In this document: positions 8,128-18,135 of the stretch, one piece after another
Position numbering within the stretch: position 1 is the stretch's first letter
Layout of the letters: each line of letters starts with the position of its first letter
Assembly: GCA_035291605.1 (NCBI GenBank)
Contig: DATDRS010000326.1
Location: forward strand, 15,392-79,391
Length of the DNA stretch: 64,000 nt
Reading direction: 5' to 3'
DNA from: DATDRS01 sp035291605
GTDB lineage: Bacteria > Chloroflexota > Anaerolineae > Anaerolineales > UBA6663
The notes under the pieces: model-generated
Told to the model about the DNA's origin: nothing
The model's database searches: none
Seen by the model: only the letters and a program-made list of their open reading frames with translations
Position numbers and translations under genes: made by a program

Positions 8128-8133
8128 TATAAT
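8128..8133 (+). promoter_or_regulatory. Possible -10 box upstream of pth
   Basis: A perfect TATAAT just after the map stop codon, without a matching -35 at 16-18 nt. An AAAGGAGG lies at 8174-8181, 45 nt before the chosen pth start, and has no start codon at the right distance. Confidence 0.3.
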
Positions 8134-8226
8134 GAGGCCCAGGCTCTCTCACCGCGGCTAGGGGGGCGCTTGCAAAGGAGGCGAGCTTCAGGCAAAATTC
8201 AACCCCTTCACTCATTGAGACGAACC

Positions 8227-8856
8227 ATGTTCCCATCTACTCCCACAACTCCGCCGCCCAAGAGATATTCCGATAAATACCTCATCGTCGGCCTGGGCAA
8301 CCCGGGCCGGGAATACGGCCTGAACCGGCACAATGTCGGGTTCATCTTGCTCGACCGCCTCGCTGAGCGCTATGGCCTTCCGCCTTTCACTAAACGGCAG
8401 GGCCAAGCCCTGACCTCCGACGGGACCATCGCCGATGCCCCGGTCGTCCTCGTCAAGCCCCAGACCTACATGAATCTCTCCGGCGAAGCTGTCGGCGCGC
8501 TCGTCCGTTTCTACGAGATACACCGCGACCGGCTGCTCGTCTGCGTGGACGACATTGACCTGCCCGTGGGCGTCCTCCGGCTCCGCGCCCGGGGCACTTC
8601 GGGCGGCCAGCGCGGGCTGCAATCCGTCATTGACCACGTGGGCACGCAGGCTTTCCCGCGTGTGCGCATCGGCATCGGGCACCCGACCGGCCATCGCGCC
8701 GCCGAGACCCACGTCCTGCAGGACATGCAGGGCGACGAACTCGAAATCATCAGCGCCACGGTTGACAAAGCCGTGGACGCCATCGAGACCTTTATCCGGG
8801 GCGGGATTGTGCTGGCGATGAGCCGCTACAACGGCCCCTTCGACCGGGAAGGGTAA
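8227..8856 (+). CDS. pth: Peptidyl-tRNA hydrolase
   Basis: A 209-residue cytosolic enzyme that releases peptides from peptidyl-tRNA dropped by stalled ribosomes. YLIVGLGNPGREYGLNRHNV carries the catalytic histidine (RHNVG), DDIDLP the catalytic aspartate, and KPQTYMNLSG the substrate loop; GTSGGQRGLQSVI and IGIGHP are family signatures. The start is the ATG before the Pro/Thr tail that precedes the conserved domain. The frame stays open back to 8170, but only TTG codons are available there. mfd follows after a repeat-bearing 77-nt gap. Confidence 0.95.
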   Translation: MFPSTPTTPPPKRYSDKYLIVGLGNPGREYGLNRHNVGFILLDRLAERYGLPPFTKRQGQALTSDGTIADAPVVLVKPQTYMNLSGEAVGALVRFYEIHRDRLLVCVDDIDLPVGVLRLRARGTSGGQRGLQSVIDHVGTQAFPRVRIGIGHPTGHRAAETHVLQDMQGDELEIISATVDKAVDAIETFIRGGIVLAMSRYNGPFDREG

Positions 8857-8865
8857 GGTCCCACC

Positions 8866-8930
8866 CCAATTACTAATCTCCAATCTTCCGCTCCGTTTTT
8901 GGAGGTTGGTAATTGGGGGTTAGTAATTGA
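8866..8930. repeat. Heptad-periodic inverted repeat between pth and mfd
   Basis: The left arm is C/A-rich and the right arm G/T-rich, both phased at 7 nt. The outer ends pair perfectly over 10 bp (8867-8876 with 8920-8929). It could form a hairpin at the 3' end of pth; the right arm runs up to the GTG start of mfd. Confidence 0.55.
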
Positions 8931-8933
8931 TCT

Positions 8934-11900
8934 GTGAATCTCTCCGGTCTCCTCCCGGCCCTCCGGTCTCTGCCCGAATATGGCGCGGCGCTCAAGGCTC
9001 TTGCGGGAGGCGCGCGCCAAAGTTTCGCCCTGAGACTCCCGCGGGCGAGCCGCATTCCTGTCGTCGCCGCCCTCGCCGAAGACGTGCACCGCCCGGTGCT
9101 CGTTGTCTGCGCCCGCGCCGACCGGGCGCTCACGCTCATCGAGGAGCTTGCCGTCTGGACGCCGGGCAGCCGTATCCTGCACTTCACAGAACCGGATCCG
9201 ATCTTTTACGAATACGACGCCTGGCGTCCGCAGACCCTGCGCGCACGCCTCACCACTCTCGCCGCGCTCACCGGTCTCTCGTCTTCAACGCCTGGCTTCC
9301 CAACACCGGACCTCCCATACCCGCCACCTGACCCTCGTCATTCGGCGCACGACACACGCTCCCCAACCCTCGTCATCACCTCCGCGCGCGCTTGGATGAC
9401 ACGCACCATCCCCCGGCGTGACTTTCTAGCCAACAGCCGCACGCTCAAGGTCGGGCAGTCCGTGCGGCTGGAGAAACTCCTCGAAACGTGGGTGGGGGCC
9501 GGGTATACGGCTGAGACCGTCGTCGTCCAACCCGGGGAGTTCTCCCGCCGGGGTGGGATCATTGACATCTATCCGATGGCCGACGACCTCCCGGCCCGCA
9601 TCGAACTCTTCGGCAACGACATCGAAACCATCCGGCGTTTTGACCCGGCCACACAACGCTCGAGCGAGAAAATCGAAACGCTCACGGTCACGCCCGCCCG
9701 CGAGGCTCTGCCGAGACATGCCAGGGATGGAGGGGGAACGCTTCGCATGGAGACGGAAGATTCAGAATCGTCCGCCTTCCTCGAATTTCAGCTCCCGCGC
9801 ATGTTTCCCCCGGCCAGCCTGATGGAATATCTCCCGCCCCATGCGCTCGTGCTGGTTGACGACTGGCTGGAACTCGCGGACACGGTGAACGAATTTGAGG
9901 AGCAGGCCCTGCAATTGCGCGCCGAGCAGATGGAGGCCGGCGTCATCCCCGAAGATTTTCCTCTACCCTACCACACGTGGGCAGAACTGCAGGATGAGCT
10001 TGCCGACCGCGCGCCGGTTTTCCTCTCCGCACCCGCGGAAGAGGACACCCCGGCCATTGACCTGGGCGCGCGTTTTCACCCCGGCCCGCGTTACGGTGGA
10101 CAACTCAAGCCGCTGCTCAATCATCTGCGCGACCTGCAGGCCAGGCTTGAGCGCGCCGTGATCGTCACCCGCCAATCCCAACGCCTGGCTGAACTCTGGG
10201 GGGAAGATGCGTACGGGCGCGCAGCGGACGAGCGTTCTATGGAACGCCCCTACGCGCCGATGGAATCTGTCACGGCTTTGCCTCAGCCAGGCGAATTGGC
10301 CTTTGTGCAGGGCGCGCTCTCCGAAGGCTGGCGCTTGGATCGCACGGACGCGGTCACCGCGTCTCTGCACCTCCTGACGGACGCCGAGATATTTGGCTGG
10401 GCGCGCCCCGAACCGCGCCGCCGCCAGGCCCGCGCCGCGGCCCTTGCGCCGGAATCTAGCTACGCCGACTTTGCTCCCGGCGACTTCGTCGTCCACGCCG
10501 ATTTCGGCATTGGCCGCTTCCGCGACCTGGTGCGGCGCACGGTGGACGCGGTGGAGCGCGAATATCTCCTGCTCGAATACGCCGACGGCGACGAGCTGTA
10601 TGTCCCCATTTACCAGACCGACCGCATCACCCGCTACATCGGCGCCAATGATCATCCGCCCGCGCTCTCCCGTCTCGGCTCCGCCGAATGGCAAACCGTC
10701 AAGGGCAAGACCCAGCAGGCGGTCGAGGAAATGGCCAGGGAGATGCTGGAACTCTACGCCCGGCGCGAGGTCGCCCAAGGCAAGTCCTTTGGCCCCGACA
10801 CACCCTGGCAGGCCGAATTGGAAGCCTCGTTCCCGTATGTAGAGACCGAGGACCAACTGCGCGCCATCCGTGAAGTGAAGGTGGATATGGAGCAGCCACG
10901 CCCCATGGATCGGCTGATCTGCGGCGACGTGGGATACGGCAAGACCGAGGTCGCGCTCCGGGCGGCGTTCAAGGCGGTGATGGACGGATCGCAGGTCGCT
11001 CTCCTCGTCCCGACCACTGTCCTCGCGCAACAGCACTTCCACACCTTCCAGACGCGCCTGGTGCCCTACCCGGCGCAGGTGGAGATGCTTTCCCGTTTCC
11101 GCTCGCGCGCAGAGGCGGAGAAGATCGTGGAGGGACTGACCCAGGGGGCCATTGATATCGTCATCGGCACTCATCGTCTGCTGCAAAGGGATGTGACGTT
11201 CAAGAACCTCGGCCTGCTGATTATTGACGAGGAACAACGCTTCGGCGTCACCCACAAAGAACGGCTTAAGCAGATGCGGACTGAAGTGGATGTGCTGACC
11301 CTGACGGCGACGCCCATCCCGCGCACCCTCTACATGGCTCTCACGGGCGTGCGCGACATCTCGACGATCAACACCCCGCCCGAGGAGCGCCTGCCTATCC
11401 TGACGCACTCCGGACCATACCATGAGCGCACGGTGCGGCAGGCTATCCTGCGCGAACTCGACCGGGGGGGGCAGGTATTCTTCGTCCACAACCGTGTGCA
11501 AAGCATCGGCATCATCCGCCGCAAACTCGAACATCTCGTCCCGGAGGCGCGTATCGGCATGGGGCACGGGCAAATGGACGAGCATGAGCTTTCCCAGGTG
11601 ATGGATCAATTCACCAACGGCGAGATTGATATCCTGCTGTGCACTTCGATCATCGAGTCCGGGTTGGATATTCCCAACGCCAACACACTCATCGTGGACC
11701 GCGCGGATACGTTTGGGCTGGCGCAGCTCTACCAACTACGCGGGCGGGTTGGGCGCGGCGCAGCGCAGGCTTATGCCTATTTCTTCACCGACCGGCGTCA
11801 CCGCCCCACCCCGGAGGGCCGCGAACGGCTCGAAACGATCGTCGAACAAAAAGAGCTAGGCGCCGGTTATTCGATTGCGATGCGGGATCTCGAAATGCGC

Positions 11901-12545
11901 GGCGCGGGCGATTTGCTGGGGCCGAGGCAGTCGGGCCACATCTCGGCGGTGGGATTTCATCTCTACACGCGGCTGCTGGCGGAAGCCGTTAAAAGACTCA
12001 AATCCCGAGCCCCAAGCCCCAGGCCCCAAATGGCAAGCGCAGACACATCTTTGGGACTTGGGATTTGGGATTTGGGATTTACCACTTCAGTTGATCTGCC
12101 TCTCCCCGCTTCGATCCCCTCCGAGTACGTGGCCGACCGCGCGCTCCGGTTGCAGCTTTACCGGCGGCTGGCGAATCTGAGCGAGGAGAGCGCCGTGGAG
12201 GCGGTCGGCGCGGAACTCGCCGACCGTTTCGGCCCCCTGCCCCGCTCGCTGGAGAATTTGCTGTATCAACTGCGCGTCAAGGTCCGCGCCGGGCGCGCCG
12301 GGGTGACGGCGGTTGCCAGCGAAGGCGGCCAGATTGTATTGACCCTGCCTCCCATCAGCGAAACCGATCAGGCTTACCTGGGGGGCAGCCTGGGGCCGGG
12401 TGTGCGCGTCAGCAAAAACAAGCTCTGGCTCTCCCGCGCCGCCGAGAAGGATTGGCGCGAGCACTTGCTCCACGTGCTGACCCGCTTGGAGAAGGAGCGA
12501 GGGTTTCTTCAGCCCTCCAACTCACTGCAGCCCGGCTGCTCGTAA
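8934..12545 (+). CDS. mfd: Transcription-repair coupling factor Mfd
   Basis: A 1203-residue ATP-dependent DNA translocase that removes RNA polymerase stalled at lesions and recruits UvrA. Domains in order: UvrB-like N-terminal module (about 1-350), CarD-like RNA polymerase interaction domain (about 510-580, [18 protein letters not shown]), and the superfamily 2 helicase (about 610-1000). The helicase shows Walker [29 protein letters not shown] and [11 protein letters not shown]-terminal TRCF domain (about 1055-1190) completes it. Two segments look like in-frame inserts of heptad repeat DNA: residues about 117-145 and about 1023-1051. The start is a GTG directly after an inverted repeat, with no good ribosome site. 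The 3' end overlaps the convergent SDR gene by 24 nt. Confidence 0.96.
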   Translation: MNLSGLLPALRSLPEYGAALKALAGGARQSFALRLPRASRIPVVAALAEDVHRPVLVVCARADRALTLIEELAVWTPGSRILHFTEPDPIFYEYDAWRPQTLRARLTTLAALTGLSSSTPGFPTPDLPYPPPDPRHSAHDTRSPTLVITSARAWMTRTIPRRDFLANSRTLKVGQSVRLEKLLETWVGAGYTAETVVVQPGEFSRRGGIIDIYPMADDLPARIELFGNDIETIRRFDPATQRSSEKIETLTVTPAREALPRHARDGGGTLRMETEDSESSAFLEFQLPRMFPPASLMEYLPPHALVLVDDWLELADTVNEFEEQALQLRAEQMEAGVIPEDFPLPYHTWAELQDELADRAPVFLSAPAEEDTPAIDLGARFHPGPRYGGQLKPLLNHLRDLQARLERAVIVTRQSQRLAELWGEDAYGRAADERSMERPYAPMESVTALPQPGELAFVQGALSEGWRLDRTDAVTASLHLLTDAEIFGWARPEPRRRQARAAALAPESSYADFAPGDFVVHADFGIGRFRDLVRRTVDAVEREYLLLEYADGDELYVPIYQTDRITRYIGANDHPPALSRLGSAEWQTVKGKTQQAVEEMAREMLELYARREVAQGKSFGPDTPWQAELEASFPYVETEDQLRAIREVKVDMEQPRPMDRLICGDVGYGKTEVALRAAFKAVMDGSQVALLVPTTVLAQQHFHTFQTRLVPYPAQVEMLSRFRSRAEAEKIVEGLTQGAIDIVIGTHRLLQRDVTFKNLGLLIIDEEQRFGVTHKERLKQMRTEVDVLTLTATPIPRTLYMALTGVRDISTINTPPEERLPILTHSGPYHERTVRQAILRELDRGGQVFFVHNRVQSIGIIRRKLEHLVPEARIGMGHGQMDEHELSQVMDQFTNGEIDILLCTSIIESGLDIPNANTLIVDRADTFGLAQLYQLRGRVGRGAAQAYAYFFTDRRHRPTPEGRERLETIVEQKELGAGYSIAMRDLEMRGAGDLLGPRQSGHISAVGFHLYTRLLAEAVKRLKSRAPSPRPQMASADTSLGLGIWDLGFTTSVDLPLPASIPSEYVADRALRLQLYRRLANLSEESAVEAVGAELADRFGPLPRSLENLLYQLRVKVRAGRAGVTAVASEGGQIVLTLPPISETDQAYLGGSLGPGVRVSKNKLWLSRAAEKDWREHLLHVLTRLEKERGFLQPSNSLQPGCS
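9290..9372. repeat. Heptad-like C-rich segment inside the mfd N-terminal domain
   Basis: Pyrimidine-rich DNA with a rough 7-nt period encodes a Pro/Thr/Ser-rich stretch ([16 protein letters not shown]...) between the L-A-A-L-T helix and the strand LVITSARAW. In the family these two elements are normally joined by a short loop. Periodicity here is weaker than in the other copies. Confidence 0.35.
12001..12080. repeat. Heptad inverted repeat with G-quadruplex potential inside mfd
   Basis: Left arm: C runs at 12004, 12010, 12017 and 12024. Right arm: GGG at 12053, 12060, 12067 and 12074, an exact 7-nt period. The arms are imperfect complements around a 20-nt centre. The frame stays open, adding a linker of about 29 residues ([10 protein letters not shown]...GIWDLGFTT) between the helicase and TRCF domains. 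Confidence 0.75.
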
Positions 12546-13358
12546 TTCGTCTATCCGCTCCGGCACGGTGAATCGGCTCACCGTCGTCCAGTCCACGAGC
12601 CACGGGCACATCTGGTTCACCCACACGCCGAAGCCCCACAACCAGGGAAGGACGAGATTCGCCCGTGGATGGCGCACCAAGCCCACGGCGGCGCGAGCCA
12701 CGTCGTCCGCCGTCAACAGCATAAATGCGGGCGTGGTCGCCCTCGTCTTGCGCTTGATCCCGGCCTGCGCCCCGAACTTCGTCGCCACCCCGCCCGGATA
12801 GATCACCGAGACGTGGATGCCCCAGGGAGCGACCTCACGCCGCAGCGCCTCCGAGAACCCGCGCACGGCAAACTTGGTCGAAGCGTAAATCGTGTAAGTC
12901 GGCGTGCCGACCAGTCCGGCCATGGAAGCCATATTGATGATGTGTCCGCCTTTCTGCCCGATCATCACCGGCAGCACCTGCCGGGTGGTCTGCACCACGC
13001 CCAGCACGTTCACCGCGTACTGCGCCTCGATGTCTTGCACCGGGTCGAGATTTTCCAGCCAGTCGAGCCGGCCGAACCCGGCGTTATTGAACAGCACGTC
13101 AATCCGCCCGAACCGGGCGAGTGTTTGATTGACCAGATTTTGAATGTCCGCCAATTGGCTCAGATCGGCGGCGACGACGAGGGCTTCCGCCTCCGTTCCA
13201 AACGCCTCAATGTCCTTCGCCACCGTCTCAAGCCGATCCACCCGCCGGGCGGCCAGCGCGATCTTCGCCCCCTGTTGGCCGAACGCACGCGCCGTCGCCT
13301 CCCCAATACCTGACGAGGCCCCGGTAACAATCACGACCCTGTCTTTGATCGGTGTCAT
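12522..13358 (-). CDS. Short-chain dehydrogenase/reductase
   Basis: A 278-residue NAD(P)-dependent oxidoreductase of the classical SDR family. The cofactor loop is TGASSGIG (12-19), NNAG is at 91-94, and the catalytic set is S145, Y158, K162 (YASTK). R38/R39 after the second strand favour NADP(H). The substrate is not predictable. The C-terminal region has a hydrophobic stretch (LVLPWLWGFGVWVNQMCPWL) that may dock it to the membrane. I start it at the ATG preceded by GGAGG at 6 nt; an upstream extension of 46 codons is low-complexity and lacks a ribosome site. Confidence 0.9.
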   Translation of the reverse strand: MTPIKDRVVIVTGASSGIGEATARAFGQQGAKIALAARRVDRLETVAKDIEAFGTEAEALVVAADLSQLADIQNLVNQTLARFGRIDVLFNNAGFGRLDWLENLDPVQDIEAQYAVNVLGVVQTTRQVLPVMIGQKGGHIINMASMAGLVGTPTYTIYASTKFAVRGFSEALRREVAPWGIHVSVIYPGGVATKFGAQAGIKRKTRATTPAFMLLTADDVARAAVGLVRHPRANLVLPWLWGFGVWVNQMCPWLVDWTTVSRFTVPERIDELRAAGLQ

Positions 13359-13422
13359 ATACGGCCTCCGGCGCCCTGCGCCTAATCCACCGGCAAGGTT
13401 AGCGGCGCTTGACCAGGAGAGA

Positions 13423-16400
13423 TCATGCCTGCCTCTTCGGCGCAGCGGGAGGCGTCTGATCTGGCAGGGGCAGGATGAAGTAGAAGCAGGACCCACGGCC
13501 GACCTTGCTCTCCACGCCCATCCGGCCGCCGTGGCTCTCCACGATCTGCTTGCAAATACTCAGGCCCAGGCCAATGCCTCCACGGCGGCGCATGGACACG
13601 CCGTCCACCTGGTAGAAGCGGTCAAAAACGTGACGCAGTTTGTCAGTGGCGATGCCAACGCCTGTGTCGCGCACTTCGACGCGCACCGCCGCCGCGTCCG
13701 GCAAGATGTTCAGTTGAACATCGCCGCCCGGATCGGTGAAGCGCATGGCATTGCTGAGCAGGTTGTCGAACACCTGTGACAGCCTAAGCGAGTCGCCGCG
13801 AATGATCACGGGCGTCTCCGGCAGCTTGGCGCTCAGGTGCAACCCGGCTTGTTGGGCCGCCGCAGCCACGCCATCGGCGGCGGCCCGCGCGATCGTCACC
13901 AGATCCAATGGGATTAAGTTGAGAGTTTCGGGACTGACCACCTGCAAGGTCAAGATGTCGTTCACCAGCCGCACCAATGTGTTCGTCTTATCGGCTACGA
14001 CGCGCAGGCCCTTTTCCTGTTCCGGCAGCAGGGGGCCTAACTGACCCGCGAGCAGCAGGTCCACGTAACTCTTCAGGAACGTGATGGGCGTGCGCAGTTC
14101 GTGAGAAATGTTCTGCATCATCTCGTCTTTCAGGCGATCCATCTGCGCCAGCTCGTCATAGGTGGTCTGCAGAGAATCCGCGCGCGCTTCTAATTCCTGG
14201 TAAAGCTCTGCGCTTCCAATGGCGACCGCTGCCTGAGCGGCGAAGCTGGAGATCAGATTCAGATCGTGCGGTTTGAACCCGCGCATGCCCTCGCGATGAA
14301 TCGTCATCACGCCCGTCACACGCTGGTTAACCTTCAAGGGCACAGCGATCAAGTTCTCCGGACTGCGGGGGGTGCCGGGAACCTGCCTGCCGCGCGGATC
14401 AAGTTCCACCCGGTTGACCAGTTCGCCCTTACCACTGAGCGCTACATAACCGGTGATGCCTTCGCCTAACGGAATGGTGATGCTTGAGATTTGCTCCGCA
14501 TATTTATCGTGAACGACGATCGGCCGCAGGAGTTTGGCCTCGGCCTCCAGCTTGTAAATGGTGCACGAATCCGCCTCCACCAGACGCCGGGCAAAATGGG
14601 CGATGGAGTCCAGCCGCCGATCCAACTGCATCGAGGAACTCAGCGCCAGCGTGGTCGAAAGCAGGGCCGAAACTTCTTCCGCTCGCTGCCGCGCTTCGGC
14701 GTACAAGCGCGCATTCTCTACCGCCACCGCGAGTTGGCCGCTGATCACTTCCAGCGTCGCCAGGTCTTCAGGCCCCAGGCCATTCACTCGATCGCTTTGC
14801 GCCTCCAGCACGCCGATGATCCGATCCTGGGCAACCAGCGGCAGCGCCAACTCCGCATGCGTATCAGGAAAGAACGGATAGGGCATAAAGAGCGGGTCGG
14901 CTTGGGCATTCGACACCAGGCGGGCCTGAGAATGCCTGGCGACCCAGGAAATCACCCCCGGCCCATCAATCAGCAGGCGGATTTCCGGAAGGGTGGTCTG
15001 GCGGCGCTCGTTATAGTGCGCGCGGAAGACGATCTCTTTGTCTTCGATCAGCCCGGCATTAGCGTGATAGTACCCGAAAGCCGCTTCCAGACGCTGTCCG
15101 ACTTTATCCAGCAGAACCTCGATGTCCAGGATACCGGCGATGTCCTGGCCCACCTCATTGATCAGCCGCATCTGCTCGGCCTGACGTTGCGCCGCCTGAT
15201 ACAGCTTGGCGTTATCCACCGCCATTGCCAGTTGGCCGCTGATCGCCTCGAGCGTGGACAGATGCTCGGCCCCCAGCCCGCTCACCTGATCACTCTGCAC
15301 ATCCAAGACGCCGATCAGGCGGTTGTGGGCGATGAGCGGTACGACAACCTCGGATCGTGTCTCCGGAAAGTTGACATTGGGTAAATGGTCGAGGTCGGCC
15401 TTCACATCCAGGGAATGCCGGGGCTGGGCATTGCGCACCACCCAGGCAATCAGGCCCGGCCCGTCCACCGGCAAAATGATGGCCGGCATTTGGCGATTGC
15501 GCTGAGCATCGAACCAGGTCGGGAAGACGATCTGGCCCTCCTCCAGCAGCCCTACTTTGGCATGGTAATAGCCGAAGGCCTTTTCCAGACGCTGGCTGAC
15601 TTGCGTGAGGAGATTGCTCACGTCGAGGATGCCGGCGATGTCCCGCCCCACCTCGTTGACTAACCGCATTTGCTCGGCCCGGCGCTGAGCTGCCTGATAG
15701 AGTTTGGCGTTTTCGAGAGCTGCCGCCGCGTGCCCGGCCAGGGCTTGGGCCAGTTGCACCTCCTCCTCGGTAAAAACCCGATCTCTCCGGCTCTCCCACA
15801 GACGGACGTACCCCAGGGGCCGGCCCTGGCGAATGAGCGGGACGACCAGCGTGGATCGGCCGCCATAGCGCCGAATATGGTCCCGCTCAAAATCCGTCGC
15901 TGCCTCATCCTGCGGGCCCACAGAAGTTGGCTGACCGGTCCGCAGAGCCTCTACGACTCTGCCGAGCGATCCGACGGGATAAGCGACATATAAATCCGAG
16001 ACTCGTTCCGGCGGGGAGGCTTCGGGGCTGTAGTATTCGGCCACGACGGTCGCCTTCGCCTCGTCCACTTCGACGACGTAAGCGCTGGTCACATCCAAGG
16101 CGCGCCCCACCTGCTCGACAATCGCCGTCAACACCTCGTTCAGATCCAGGCTGGCGGAAGCAGCCGCCTGGGCTTTGACCAGCATGTCCAGTTCACGTGC
16201 GTGTTGTTCAGCCTGCCCGCGCAGGCGGGCATTATCAATCATGGGCGCCAGCATCCCCGCGACGACGGTGAGGAGCTGCTCGTCGGTCTCACGGTAAGCT
16301 CCAATTTTCAGGCTTTCCGTGTTAAGTACGCCGATAATCCGGTCTGCGACCTTGAGCGGGACCGTCAACTCCGAACGGACGGCGGGGAGAAGCGCAATAT

Positions 16401-18135
16401 AGTCGGGGTCACTGGATACGTCGTCCACACGCACCGCGCGCCCCAGACGTATCGCGCGTCCCAGGAGGCCGGTGCCCACCGCGACCGGCGGCACGTCCTC
16501 GCCGCGAGACACCAATCCCGCGTAAGCCTTCGCGCGCAACCACCGGCCGCTTTCGTCCACCAGCTCGACGCCGACGATGTCATACCCCAACCGGCGCTGC
16601 AAGACCTGAACTGCCTGCTCCGCGATTTCGTCAAAACTGGAGGCCGAGATGGCCGTCAAGGCGATCTCGGTCAATAACGAAAGCTCATTCAGGCGCTGAC
16701 GGTCACGCTCATACAGGCGCGCGTTTTCGATGATCGGCGCAAGCAGACCGGCGACGATGGTGAGCAGACGCTCATCTTCGTCGGCGAAGGCGTTCAAAGC
16801 GTCGGCTTCGGCATTCAGAACGCCGATGACACGTTCCCCAATTTTGAGAGGTACGCACAGTTCGGAGACCGTCGTCGCCGCCACGCCTAAATAACCAGCA
16901 GCCTGTCTCACGTCGCCAAGCCGCGCCGGTTGGCCGGTCGCCGCCACCTGCCCGGTCACCCCTTTACCCACCGGGATTTCCACCAGGTGGTCAACCTCCG
17001 GAAACATTTTCAGGAAGGAGGGATGCAGGTGGAGGATTTTCGCGGCCGGGTCGAGCAGGTAAAGTCCCAGCAGGGTATAGCGGACGTGCTGCTGCAGCAC
17101 TTCCATCGCCCTGGGGATCAACTCGGCCAGATCGGTCGTTGAAACAGCCGCGCGGGCGACTTCGTGCAGGATGGAGAATTCTGAGACCTGACGGCGAGTG
17201 GACTGGAACAAGCGAGCATTCTGAATGGCGGCGGCGGCCTGGCTGGCAAACTGCTCGGCCAGCGCCACATCCCGTTCGGTAAAAACGCGCCCGCCCATTT
17301 CGTCTTCCAGGTTGAGCACGCCAATCAGTTGGCCGTGCCAGCGCATCGGCACGCCGAGCACGTCGAACAGTGGAGGCTGGGAAAAACGCTCCGACCGTCC
17401 CTGCCATCGGTGATAGTCGTGCACGACCAGTGACTGGCCGGTGTCGGCGACCCGCCCGGCCACGCCTTCGCCAAAATCCATTTCCGCGCCCAAAGGGTCC
17501 GGGCGCGCCCCCACGGCGGCCAGGAGGCGGAGTTTGCGCCGGGGCCAGTCGGCTTCGTAAATCACCCCGGCCGTCACGCCCAGCAGCGTGCTGGCGCGTT
17601 CGGCGATGATCTGCAACAGGCGCGGCATTTCCAGTTCGGCCGTCAGGTCGCGTGTGGTTTCGCGCAAAGCCGCCAGTTCGTTCAGCCGCTCATAGATCTC
17701 GCCTAGCAGGCGACCCAATTCATCCTGAGGCAAAGGTGTCGGGCGTATCGGGGTAACCCCGCGCGAGAACTGATCGAGGGCGGCGCGGATCCCGCTGAAG
17801 GTCCGCTGCAGCTCTCGGTTGAGGAGCAGGGCTGCGATCACGGCATTAATGAGCACGAGACCGATAGCCAGGCCGGTAAAGAAAAAAACCTCGCCGGGCT
17901 GCGCGCGGGCTCCCAGCACGCCGGGATTGACCCAGAACAAGACCATCACAGTCATGCCTATAGGCATGACAGCGCAGAGAATACATATCAGAAGGATTTT
18001 ATACAAGAGTTTCAAGGTTGTCGCGTTGGGGCGGGCTGCTTGGGGGATGGCCCGTGCAAGAGGCGAATCTTGCCCCGGGAGCGCCTTAGCGGGCCGCCGA
18101 GGCCGCTGGCGGCAGGCCGGACTTGCGCTCCCCAT
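13423..18135 (-). CDS. Membrane histidine kinase with seven tandem GAF domains
   Basis: A protein of about 1570 residues. Two membrane helices (about 44-70 and 83-105) lead into a HAMP-like helix pair (to about 160). Seven GAF domains follow (about 171-311, 335-475, 500-639, 664-814, 838-981, 1004-1145, 1169-1313). The kinase core has phosphoacceptor H1345 in SHELRTPI and a HATPase domain with NLLSNAMRF, DTGVGI and GIGLGLS. GAF5 and GAF6 are close copies (FGYYHAKVGLLEEGQIVF versus FGYYHANAGLIEDKEIVF). No conserved bilin-type cysteine or heme ligand is obvious, so the ligands are unknown. The start is uncertain: the frame extends to a GTG at 18156, and both options overlap the end of lon. No receiver domain or partner regulator lies nearby. 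Confidence 0.88.
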   Translation of the reverse strand: MGSASPACRQRPRRPAKALPGQDSPLARAIPQAARPNATTLKLLYKILLICILCAVMPIGMTVMVLFWVNPGVLGARAQPGEVFFFTGLAIGLVLINAVIAALLLNRELQRTFSGIRAALDQFSRGVTPIRPTPLPQDELGRLLGEIYERLNELAALRETTRDLTAELEMPRLLQIIAERASTLLGVTAGVIYEADWPRRKLRLLAAVGARPDPLGAEMDFGEGVAGRVADTGQSLVVHDYHRWQGRSERFSQPPLFDVLGVPMRWHGQLIGVLNLEDEMGGRVFTERDVALAEQFASQAAAAIQNARLFQSTRRQVSEFSILHEVARAAVSTTDLAELIPRAMEVLQQHVRYTLLGLYLLDPAAKILHLHPSFLKMFPEVDHLVEIPVGKGVTGQVAATGQPARLGDVRQAAGYLGVAATTVSELCVPLKIGERVIGVLNAEADALNAFADEDERLLTIVAGLLAPIIENARLYERDRQRLNELSLLTEIALTAISASSFDEIAEQAVQVLQRRLGYDIVGVELVDESGRWLRAKAYAGLVSRGEDVPPVAVGTGLLGRAIRLGRAVRVDDVSSDPDYIALLPAVRSELTVPLKVADRIIGVLNTESLKIGAYRETDEQLLTVVAGMLAPMIDNARLRGQAEQHARELDMLVKAQAAASASLDLNEVLTAIVEQVGRALDVTSAYVVEVDEAKATVVAEYYSPEASPPERVSDLYVAYPVGSLGRVVEALRTGQPTSVGPQDEAATDFERDHIRRYGGRSTLVVPLIRQGRPLGYVRLWESRRDRVFTEEEVQLAQALAGHAAAALENAKLYQAAQRRAEQMRLVNEVGRDIAGILDVSNLLTQVSQRLEKAFGYYHAKVGLLEEGQIVFPTWFDAQRNRQMPAIILPVDGPGLIAWVVRNAQPRHSLDVKADLDHLPNVNFPETRSEVVVPLIAHNRLIGVLDVQSDQVSGLGAEHLSTLEAISGQLAMAVDNAKLYQAAQRQAEQMRLINEVGQDIAGILDIEVLLDKVGQRLEAAFGYYHANAGLIEDKEIVFRAHYNERRQTTLPEIRLLIDGPGVISWVARHSQARLVSNAQADPLFMPYPFFPDTHAELALPLVAQDRIIGVLEAQSDRVNGLGPEDLATLEVISGQLAVAVENARLYAEARQRAEEVSALLSTTLALSSSMQLDRRLDSIAHFARRLVEADSCTIYKLEAEAKLLRPIVVHDKYAEQISSITIPLGEGITGYVALSGKGELVNRVELDPRGRQVPGTPRSPENLIAVPLKVNQRVTGVMTIHREGMRGFKPHDLNLISSFAAQAAVAIGSAELYQELEARADSLQTTYDELAQMDRLKDEMMQNISHELRTPITFLKSYVDLLLAGQLGPLLPEQEKGLRVVADKTNTLVRLVNDILTLQVVSPETLNLIPLDLVTIARAAADGVAAAAQQAGLHLSAKLPETPVIIRGDSLRLSQVFDNLLSNAMRFTDPGGDVQLNILPDAAAVRVEVRDTGVGIATDKLRHVFDRFYQVDGVSMRRRGGIGLGLSICKQIVESHGGRMGVESKVGRGSCFYFILPLPDQTPPAAPKRQA

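Noticed and set aside
9963..11735. 590-codon open frame antisense to mfd
   Set aside because: Long antisense frames are common in GC-rich DNA; composition is His/Arg-rich with no recognisable domain, while the forward frame is Mfd.
12060..12080. Telomere-like or CRISPR-like origin for the GGGATTT arrays
   Set aside because: Units are only 7 nt, degenerate, without spacers, and lie in opposed arms; no cas gene or linear-end feature is present.
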